Assembly (NCBI GenBank): GCA_963921195.1
Contig: OY992536.1
Coordinates: 234,706,023 to 234,770,022 of the forward strand
Origin: Pegoplata infirma
Lineage: Eukaryota > Arthropoda > Insecta > Diptera > Anthomyiidae
Direction of reading: 5' to 3'
Length of the DNA: 64,000 nucleotides
Part shown: piece by piece, positions 55,707-64,000 of the stretch
How the letters are laid out: every line of letters starts with the position of its first letter
Position numbering within the stretch: position 1 is the first letter of the stretch
Program-made: the position numbers and the translations under genes
Notes under the pieces: model-generated
Database searches by the model: none
The model's input: only the letters and a program-made list of their open reading frames with translations
Told to the model about the DNA's origin: nothing

Positions 55707-56282
55707 TAGGGATGAGATTTTCATGCACTAAAAAATCGAAAATATGCTCTCAAAATATGCGCTAAAAAATTCAAAATATGCACTAAAAAACCTTAAAATA
55801 TGCACTAAAAAATAAAATGTGTACAATAAAATTTTTGTTTTCATAGTAAACATTTTTTAAAAAGCAAAAAATAACGCCCAGTTTAAATAGTACCATTTAA
55901 AGCTTTATATGAACAAGATTGTTTTTTAGAAATTAAGAAAATCTTAAAAAAAAATAAAAATAGAAATTTTTTTTTTCTTATTTTCAAAATAATTTTTTAA
56001 AATTTTAAATAGTTTTGGGAAAAAATAAATTTCAAATTGTGATTTTGCTAATTTATGCCAAAATATGCAAAAATATGCACTTAAAAGTTCGAAATATGCA
56101 CAAAATATGCATTCAAAATCAAAATATACAAAAATATGCATTTTCACTAAAATATGCAAAAATATGCCAAAACAAATCGATGCCATTTTAACGCAAATTT
56201 CTTGATTCGGAAAGATATTTGGTCGATATCGTTTTTAGACTATCGACAAAAAACATGCATTTGCATGGAAATCTCATCCCTA
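55707..56282. mobile_element. 576-bp hAT element with AAATATGCAC repeats
   Basis: Ends TAGGGATGAGATTTTCATGC and GCATGGAAATCTCATCCCTA. The 8-bp target GTGATGAC is duplicated exactly at 55699-55706 and 56283-56290. AAAATATGCACTAAAAA words repeat near both ends. TAGGGATG termini are seen in other animal hATs. Confidence 0.9.
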
Positions 56283-56367
56283 GTGATGACCAAGGAGGGG
56301 ACTTTCATGCACATATCTTTGCAAATCAAAGAATTTGCTTTAAAATGGCATCGATTCGTTGGTGCAT

Positions 56368-56585
56368 AAAATTTTTTAGATTCTGAGACATTTTTCGTAT
56401 AAAAAAATACTCATATTCTGAGAGATTTTTCGTATAGTGTGAGATTCTGAGACACTTTTCCTATAGAGTCTTAGATTCTGAGACATTTTTCTTAGAAAGA
56501 GTATTAGATTCTGAGGCATTTGTCATATAGAAAAAGGTCTAAGATTCTAAAACATTTTTCGTATAGAAAAAATCGCAGATTATGA
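56368..56585 (-). repeat. Satellite 1, reverse orientation
   Basis: About six diverged units of TTAGATTCTGAGACATTTTT plus CGTATAGAAAAA, the complement of the 10740-11935 array. Confidence 0.85.
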
Positions 56586-57239
56586 CAAGTTACTATTTTT
56601 TTTCATGCGACTACTTTGCAGTAGGGCCCTAAATTATTGTGTACCCAAGGGCCCCGCCATACCTCAAGATGGTCCTGCGGCCTACATTGGGCCGATTTGA
56701 TATTTTCAAAAAAAAAAAATCAAAAGTTATATCCCTAATGTACATACATATATTTATATTTTTTAAGTAAACGCTTATTAATCAATATCTCATATAAACT
56801 TATATTATTACAAAAATTATTTGAAACCCGCATTTAATTATTAAAATTTTCTTGTATTCATAAACAATTGAAGTGAATGAACTTTTAAAAACAAGTATTT
56901 ATTTTCATGATAAAATTAAAATAAAATCAGTGCCTAATTTTATACATTTTTTTTGTAATCGAAAGTTCAGTGACGACATTTTTAGAAAACTTAAAACAAA
57001 ATATTTGATATTTGTGGTGCGTTACATTGGCAATGAAATTGAAAAGCTCAAATTTAATTTATTGTATTTCTTTTTTATCTTCTTTTATTTTGTATCAGCC
57101 CAGCATTATTTAATTAATTTTTGTTTTTGTATTGTTTGAGATAGTTTTTTTTTAGTCATGATTTTATTTTATTTGGCCGCATGACAAAAAGTAAATGATT
57201 TTTATTTGTATTAGACATGTGAGCATTTTAATTTAGCAT
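56586..57239. other. Unassigned, with a GGGCCC-rich patch
   Basis: 56620-56700 is GC-rich (AGGGCCCTAAATTATTG, AAGGGCCCCGCC) and may be the end of an unrecognised element. The remaining frames are AT-driven. Confidence 0.4.
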
Positions 57240-57254
57240 TTTGATTCAGCATTT

Positions 57255-57880
57255 CGTTTGTAACTTTTTAATATAAAAACACATGTCATTTTCGTGAGGA
57301 GTTTGCGACATTTCGGATACATCACTTGTGCCACAGAATCTGTCCCTTAGGAAGGCAGCTCCCATACAAAATGGCATTTTTATGAAATTTACTCCCACCG
57401 CTCTAACTGCCCCAGAGTTTTCCCTAGATGAGTCAAATGTATGACCGACCTCCAATATTTTTTCCATGCCAACATTTTCTCTAAACATACCTGCCCTCAA
57501 TCTTCCACCCTTAAGGTTGTATCCATACATTTGTTATTTAATTTTTTTTTTAGGATATTAGCACATATCGCTTACATGGTTCCCCCTAGAGGGGTAAAAT
57601 TTATTACCGATTCCCATTACTTTTTCACTCCAAAATTTTTTTGTAAACATACCTACCACCTTTTTCCACTCCCTAAGTGAGTTCCCATACAAAATGCCCT
57701 TTATTAAAAATTTGCTCCCACCGCTCTAACTATCCCAGGGTTGGTCTAGACGAGTTAAATGTATGACTGACCTCCAATATTTTTGGTTCACCCTATAGGG
57801 GTAAAATATATGGCCGCCCTTATTATTCCCCCCAAACATTTTTTCTCGACTTCCTAATGGGGGCTCCCATACAAAATTAA
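57255..57880. repeat. Imperfect tandem repeat, ~200-350-bp units
   Basis: CTCCCATACAAAAT, GCTCCCACCGCTCTAACT-like and TATGACCGACCTCCAATAT segments recur at about 57358-57470 and 57660-57780, with CCCTAGAGGGGTAAAAT and CCCTATAGGGGTAAAAT between. Non-coding, origin unknown. Confidence 0.6.
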
Positions 57881-58830
57881 ATGTTTTTCAAAATTTTGGG
57901 CGATATTTTAACACGTACATTTTCAAAAACCAATAAAATTTTTGTTTTTGAGCATATTGTAATGATATTTTTGGCGCCCTATGCTCCAGTGGGAGTTAGA
58001 GGAACATGTATATATAATGATGTTCTAAATTTATATAGGTCTTACTATAGGAAATGTTAACACAAAACATTATATAAAGATTGATGAAAGGAATTCCCCA
58101 ATTCCCAATTTGTTTGTTAACATTTCCAAAAAAAAACTGATTTTTTGCAATTTTTGCTGACACGCCTATATTAAAGGCGGGGATTATAAGCTATTCATGT
58201 TGTAAGCTACTTACATATTAAAGAATCTATGTTTGCTTTGGTAGGACCAACAGAGGTGTGCAGTTTTTCCCCTAGGGGGGTAAAGTTGAAATTTGTGTTA
58301 AAATGGGTCAACTTTCGATTAGGCTGGGGAGCTCAGCATAAACAATTTTGACATGCTATTTTTAAAATCGTCTTCGTATTATTTCCTTTCAGATCAATCG
58401 AAAATTTACATGTTATGAACGAAATTTTAAGCTGGAAGCAAAAGAGTTTTGGCACTTTTTGGGCAAAAAAACACAATTTTTTTGGATTTTTTTTATGTTT
58501 AAAATTTTTTAACAAAAAAAAAGATATTTTTTCCGTTATGGTTTTAAAATATCACAAATTTATCAAGCTAACTAATAATTCAGGTTTGAAAAAAATCTAA
58601 CATTACGTGAACAATATATTCCCGAAAAACTGGACCAGGATCAGAAACAAATTAAAATTTTCCCCATTCAAATGGCTATAAATAAATAACGACGATTTAC
58701 TAGAGCTTAAAAAAAATCTAAATAAAAGTTTGTTTACACAAAATTACAATAACAACTCTTCTCTTAGAAAAAAACAACAGCAACAACCACACTCGAATTG
58801 AAAAAATCAGATTTAGTTGATACTTGCTTA
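57881..58830. other. Unassigned stretch
   Basis: One more CCCCTAGGGGGGTAAAG near 58271 links it to the preceding repeat. No gene supported. Confidence 0.4.
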
Positions 58831-58833
58831 ACA

Positions 58834-58945
58834 GCCTACTTGGCGTATCGGTCTAGACTCTAGAGTGATTGTACGTTACAAGCAGTTAATAGCAAAGTAT
58901 TACAGATGATGGGTTCAATCCTTGTCGGCTGCGATCTGTTAATAA
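58834..58945 (+). ncRNA. Possible tRNA-derived SINE head
   Basis: TGGCGTATCGG (58841-58851) fits the pol III A box TRGYNNANNNG, with a first base at the tRNA position-8 spacing from GCCTACT. GGTTCAATCC (58912-58921) fits the B box. Spacing of about 60 bases is longer than a plain tRNA without intron, and arms pair poorly, so a functional tRNA is unlikely. No tail repeat was defined. Confidence 0.45.
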
Positions 58946-59674
58946 TTTTCACATATAGAGTTCTATTGACTATTAACTGAATAAATTTGACATTAAAAGT
59001 TTTTCTGAAGATTATTATAACTGGCTAATATGAAACTAGTAAGAAACAAACCAGGATGTCTTAAATTTTTAGAAAAATTAAAACTTTTCTTTCACACTTT
59101 TCTCAATTTAAAACCATATAATTTCATAAATATTGAATAATAAACAACAAATTTGTAAGCACTTTAAGCCTTTGTTTGCAAAAGGTGTCCTACTTTAGGG
59201 TCCCCTGGATGCGCCCCTATTGGTCATGTGGGGTCCTCTTAAGCTCAAAATTACGTTATATGTAAACGGTATAAATTTCACTGCGATCGGTCCCGTACTT
59301 GAATGACCGAATTTTGTCCAAAATAAAACGAAAATAAACCACTGCAATGTAGGCCACACCTTAATTTTCTGCCTGGGTTGTTTAAAAATTGAAGGGTGTT
59401 TAAAAATCAATTTAGTCTAACAAAATAAATTTATACAGTGATTTGCTTAAAATTGTCACACTGTTGACAGATTTTATTTTGCTGTTCCCTTTTTCTTTAA
59501 CATTTGTTGCATACAATTTTATTTGTTTTGTTGTCTTCTCTTCCTAAAGCCGTCCATTCACCTCACGTGCTAATGAACTTGTTTTTTGACATACATATCA
59601 AAGTATGTACCATAATACGTAAACTGACCCTTATAACGGGTAATTTTATAATTTGCAATATATTCATACATTTT
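58946..59674. other. Unassigned, with a CCCAGGCAG end fragment
   Basis: 59368-59379 (TTTCTGCCTGGG) is one end of the CCCAGGCAG family; the partner end was not found. Frames at 59195-59410 and 59504-59710 have no motif. Confidence 0.4.
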
Positions 59675-60684
59675 TATACCCTACAACACTATGTGTGGTA
59701 CAGGGTATGACTTTGTGATGATTTTTGTAACTACCCAAAATATAGGTTCTAGAACAATTTTGAAGTATACCGATCGACTAAGAATCACTTTTTGAGTCAA
59801 TTTAGCAGTGTCCGTCCGTTCTTTTGTCTGTTAACACGATACATGTCGGAATTTTCAATCGATGTGGCTGAAATTTGAAACCTATTGAAATTGGAAAATA
59901 TCAGTCCGTGTTAAAACTTCCAAATTAAATTTAACTAAATTGACATTAACAACCGTATTATAATAGAAAAACCTTTCGAAATTTAGCATTTAAGCATATT
60001 TTATATTCAGAAATCATTATACCCCCATTGTACGTTGGTAACCTAATCAAATCTGATTACAATGAACCACTTTTGGACTTACTTCCCATAAAAAATTTCG
60101 CAGTTATAGCGGTCTTTTAGCAAGAAAAAGAAGCATACACCTTAGTATACACCTTTCGGGAACTCGAAGGCAACACATCTCGGCGATACGAAACAAATTC
60201 GTCTTAGCGATAAAAGGGCAATATCGGCAGATAACAAAAAAAAAATATTTGTATGTATCACAGGAATATCACTTAAATGATAAACCGGCGATACAGCTAC
60301 ATGGATTCCCTGATGCTGAAAATTTACATTATTTTTTTAATTCATATTTGGATTAAAAACACTTGCAATCACCATAAAAATATATCCGCAACATTCGCTG
60401 ATTTTTTTATTTTTATTTTTTTAAGCAAATTTGTGGTTTTCGGCCAAATTTATATTCTTTCAAAGATTTCTTGCTGTGCTTGATAAAAAATTTAATTTTA
60501 TCTTTCGTTTGTAAAAACGGCGATATGAAAGAAATACTACTTGGATTTTTATTGAAATGACAAATTTATGATATTGCCTTTTTGGCGATATATTTCTAGC
60601 AGGGATGTTTGGGATTGGTACCCATTTTACGAATTTTAGGGTATTTTATGGTCGTTCTCGACCGACTATAATTTTTTTACTTGT
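59675..60684 (+). mobile_element. mini-me/DINE-like element, long form
   Basis: TATACCCTACAACACTATG and partner GTGTGGTACAGGGTATG at the start, GTCCGTCCGTTCTTTTGTCTG, then GGTCGTTCTCGACCGACTAT and TTTTTTTACTTGT at the end. 60125-60620 is foreign to other members and carries GGCGATA words (CTCGGCGATACG, CCGGCGATACAG, TTGGCGATATA), probably an unrelated insertion. Confidence 0.68.
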
Positions 60685-61163
60685 TTGTATGTATTGCTTA
60701 ATCTTTCTAAAAATTTTCTTTCTGTGTAAATTTAACAAATAGCTTTAAGGTTTCAGAAGTATTTTGGATTATAAGAAAATTACTACTTCCACATGATTTT
60801 TATTCAACAAAAAATTTCATAATTAATTTAATATTTATATGAATCATAAATTAAAATTTTCATATCTATTATTACTATGCTTTTCTGATAACTTAACTAG
60901 TGGCATTTTTTAATTCCATACTAGTATGATTTTTTTTTGAATATGGTTGATTCTGAGAATACCGGCTAATATGCTGTCCTTGTGTGTTAAAATTAGAAAA
61001 GCAAAAATATATTCCAACATTTTGATTTCAGGTCAATCACGTTTGATTGACCTGTCTGTCCCTAACACTACTTTCACTGAGTTTTTCCTAATTTTAACAA
61101 AAACAGTACATAAATATTTATTAAAACTAGTGCAAATCCAATAAACCAAACGATACCCTTATG
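60685..61163. other. AT-rich stretch, nothing recognised
   Basis: No gene or clear repeat. Confidence 0.4.
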
Positions 61164-61171
61164 ATATCTAG

Positions 61172-62221
61172 TAGGGTATTCAATCGATTAACCGTTAATC
61201 GGTTAACCGATTAATTTTGGTCGATTAACTGTTCGAATAATTTAAAATTGTCAATTTTCAAATAACAAATAAACCGATTAATTTGTGTCGATTAACCGAT
61301 TAACCGAAATTTCTTTTTTTAGTAATTTTACTTATTTTTTTTTGCTTTATTAAGCGTTTTGATGTTTCATTTTTAATTTAAGTTAGGTCTGAAAAACTTA
61401 TCAAATTCTCTTTTAGCAATGTGTAAAAACTTTGTGTAGCAAATATTTTATCGAGGTCCTAAAACGATATTTAGGTTTAAAAAAATTAACAAATTACAAT
61501 TAGTAACCCTAGCCAATTTTTTATAGATTGCCAACAGTATATATTTTTCTAATAGTTTTTCATACGCTTAATCCGAATATGGCCTTAGAAGTGATTTATC
61601 TCATTTTGAGATATTTAGATTTTCGATTGACAGTACTGCATAAACTCAGATATTCGCAATGTTCGGGACCTTATAAAACCGCGAATTATTTTATGATGTA
61701 TAATTAGTTTAGCACATCTAAAAATACTTCGCTTATTCTTCAAATTACTTTTGCAATCCTTAAGATATCTTTTTTCATTACGGAGATGTCGACCGATAAA
61801 ATTATTGCAGTTTCGGCCCTAAAAAATAAAAGAAAACAAATTTGGAAACCAACCAATTTTTCTTGTTGATATATATAGTACCGAATTCGAAACTCTATTA
61901 GAGGTGCATCTAAGCCCGGCATCAATTTGGGTATCAATTTTGGGGTAAATTTTCAGGGGGCCATACAAAAAATCTTTATTTGGGCTAACATTATAGAGCT
62001 TCGCCATATCGAACAAAGATTTCTTTTAAATAAAATTAATAAAATTCCTTAAAGTACATACAGTTCTTGGTTTTATATTTAATTTAAATTTAAAATTTTT
62101 ATTATTCGGTTAACCGAATAATTCAAATTTATCCGATTATTAACCGATTAAATCTCAACCCCGATTAATTATTTGCCCGATTAACCGATTAAACTAAAAC
62201 CTCGATTAATTGAATACCCTA
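61172..62221. mobile_element. 1,050-bp hAT element with CGATTAACCG repeats
   Basis: Ends TAGGGTATTCAATCGATTAA and TTAATTGAATACCCTA. The 8-bp target ATATCTAG is duplicated exactly at 61164-61171 and 62222-62229. About 100 bases at each end are made of CGATTAACCGATTAA and GGTTAACCGA words. No transposase in the centre. Confidence 0.9.
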
Positions 62222-62289
62222 ATATCTAGGCAATATCACCTACTTATCACATATTATACTCAAACAATAGTACGTTCGTTCTTAATGTA

Positions 62290-62600
62290 AATTTCCTTAT
62301 GATATCGTTTTTTCCATAAAAATATGATATCGTTTTCGCTATCGACAATTCCAGTCATAACGATACTAAAATCGCCATTTTCCAGAATTTATGGAAAAAT
62401 TGTCGTTATTCCAGTCGATAACGATATCGTTTCGATATGAATTTGTGATATCGTTTTCGCTATCAAAATTTCCAGGAATGACGATAGCAAAATCGCCTAA
62501 AATTAGAAAATGGTATCATAATTTAAATTTAAGGCGATACCGTAATCGGTATCATACAGGTGATACTATTTTCGCTATCACTTTATCGTTATTTGGTTTA
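62290..62600. repeat. GATATCGTTTTCGCTATC repeat block
   Basis: ATGATATCGTTTTCGCTATC-type words occur at least four times, with complements GACGATAGCAAAATCGCC and ACGATACTAAAATCGCC. Layout resembles the hAT sub-end arrays but terminal repeats and target duplications were not found. Confidence 0.6.
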
Positions 62601-63187
62601 TTGGAAAGTAAAAAATAATACTGAAGGATTTCCTTATTCTATTACCTTCAAATTCATAAAAGTTAAAAGAGGTTTATAAAACAAATATTTTATGGAAATT
62701 CGATTAATAACAAATTCGTAATTTTTTTTGTGCATATTTTTGCACAAGCAAATGACGATTGAAAAACACAGACCCACAAAAATAAATACATAGAAATTGT
62801 ACCTATTAATCTTTATGTATTGTGACCTCCTAACGTCGACTCCGCTATCAGAATTTAACTCCATTGGCGTTGCTTGTTATCCTACAAGGAAAGTCCTCAA
62901 AGTGAACAATCCTGATTTCATTGAAATTTATACTCAAGATAGTGAAAAAAATCTAAGTTTGACCAGTCTAAGTTTATTTGCCAACATTTAATTAAGAGGG
63001 GATCAAAAATAACTAATTTTTAGTTATTTTGATGTTATGTACTTACCAGACTTACCAAAACCTCATATAAATCCGTTAAAAATTAAGTTATGGATGAGTA
63101 CCTTTGATAATTGAGTAGCTATTCTTAAAATGGTGAAAGTAACATATTTGAATTACTAAGTTCTGCAAAAAAAACTTGAATATCAAC
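62601..63187. other. Unassigned stretch
   Basis: 62815-62945 is less AT-rich and open on both strands for 60-75 codons, but no protein family is recognisable and no splice structure is evident. Confidence 0.35.
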
Positions 63188-63655
63188 AAGTAGAAAAGTT
63201 AAATTCGACTTTGCCGAATCTATGAATACCCTCCACAATGTCTTTTTTTTAAAGGATAGTACATTTTAACGTGAAAAAAATTATCAATTTTGTTTAGAAA
63301 TATTTTATTTTGAGTAAAAAAATCTTTTTTGTCATTTAAAAGAAAAATTATTAATTTTTTTTTTGAGTGTAAAACTTTTTTTTCGAGTGTAATGCTTTTT
63401 TTACTGTAAAAATATTTCTGAGTGAATGCACGTACACAAAATATTGACATTTTTGTAAAAAAAATAATTTTTTTTTTTGAGTGTAAAATTTTTTTGAGTG
63501 TAAATTTTTTTGGAGTATAAAATTTTTTTCGAGTGTAATTTTTAAGTTACCAATGCTTTTAAAACTAAACAAGTTTAAAAAGCATTGCTTTAAAACTAAA
63601 CAAGTTTGAAAAGCATTGCTTAGTTACCACCAATGCTTTTAAAACTTGTTTACCA
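63188..63655. repeat. mini-me end, GAGTGTAA-rich and AAGCATTG tandem blocks
   Basis: 63188-63240 (ACAAGTAGAAAAGTTAAATT, GAATACCCTCCAC) is a mini-me end. 63360-63540 is T-rich with repeated GAGTGTAA. 63545-63650 holds CCAATGCTTTTAAAAC and its complement several times. Confidence 0.55.
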
Positions 63656-64000
63656 CGTGGCATTTAAGATGAACAAAATCTGAAATTCGGGGTTTTGCTT
63701 ATAACTTTTGAACCACTTGACCGATTGAGCTGAAATTCAATACCGAACAGACCTGAGGAATGGAAAAGATATATGCCATGTTTCAGCAGTCTCATTATTG
63801 TTTTTCGAAAGTTATCGTGTTTTTTATCTCGTAAATTTGCGAAAACCCCTTGCCGAAATTTACAATTTTGCTCATAACTTTTGGATTGATTTGGCTGGAT
63901 TGCAGTACCAACCTGACCAGGTAAATGACCAACATATATGCCAAACTTCAGTAGCCTCTGTGAAGTCTTTCAAAAGTTAGCGTGTTTTCTACGGACGGAC
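63656..64000. mobile_element. mini-me-like core running off the window
   Basis: TATAACTTTTGAACCACTTG and CTCATAACTTTTGGATTG are two related direct copies of the kind found after the (GTCY)n part of such elements, and the window ends in CTACGGACGGAC, the start of an inverted (GTCY)n. Confidence 0.5.

Noticed and set aside
62797..62991. Possible downstream Past1 exon
   Set aside because: No EH-domain residues in any frame and no acceptor with matching phase.
1..64000. CRISPR-like array in the satellites
   Set aside because: Units are adjacent and diverged, with no constant repeat and unique spacers; this is nuclear fly DNA.

Overview
The window looks like a stretch of a repeat-rich higher-fly genome (Diptera, Brachycera; a calyptrate such as a blow fly is my best guess). 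The reasons are strong AT bias, a clear fly-type EHD/Past1 exon with an animal splice donor and a CAACAAAATG start context, a Bel/Pao LTR retrotransposon, and many copies of the dipteran mini-me/DINE-1-like repeat with its (GTCY)n microsatellite. There is no sign of bacterial or plasmid DNA.

Only one host gene is recognisable: the first coding exon of an EHD-family ATPase (Past1 orthologue), 9158-10382 on the + strand. It ends at a splice donor and I found no EH-domain exon in the 53.6 kb that follow. Either the window downstream of 10.4 kb is one very large intron, or the rest of the gene lies elsewhere.

Almost everything else is mobile DNA. One complete Bel/Pao element (32719-39191, - strand) has near-identical 335-bp LTRs and a 5-bp target duplication. 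Its single gag-pol frame is cut by two in-frame stop codons. It sits inside a smaller inverted-repeat transposon. Around it are at least a dozen hAT-type non-autonomous elements (most with exact 8-bp target duplications), TTA/TAA-flanked PIF/Harbinger-like MITEs including three copies of exactly 164 bp, two families with CCC...GGG ends and 2-bp duplications of variable sequence, long palindromic foldback elements, mini-me/DINE-like elements, two tandem satellites (about 35 bp and 21 bp), and one possible tRNA-derived SINE.

Layout: 0-7.3 kb, nested MITEs and foldbacks; 7.3-8.1 kb, hAT; 8.7-10.4 kb, Past1 5' region and exon; 10.7-13.5 kb, two satellites; 13.5-21.9 kb, hAT cluster; 22-32 kb, foldbacks, mini-me and paired CCCGAG elements; 32.3-39.4 kb, CCCGAG element containing Bel; 40.8-43.9 kb, two large palindromes; 44.7-48.9 kb, a nest of CCCAGGCAG, hAT and mini-me elements; 49-54.6 kb, nested MITEs and a 2-kb palindrome; 55-56.6 kb, hAT and both satellites again; 57-64 kb, diffuse repeats, a SINE-like unit, mini-me and a 1-kb hAT element.

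The most notable cross-cutting pattern is that each hAT-like family carries its own short, mostly self-complementary word repeated many times near its ends. All identifications come from reading the sequence; no alignment or database search was run.
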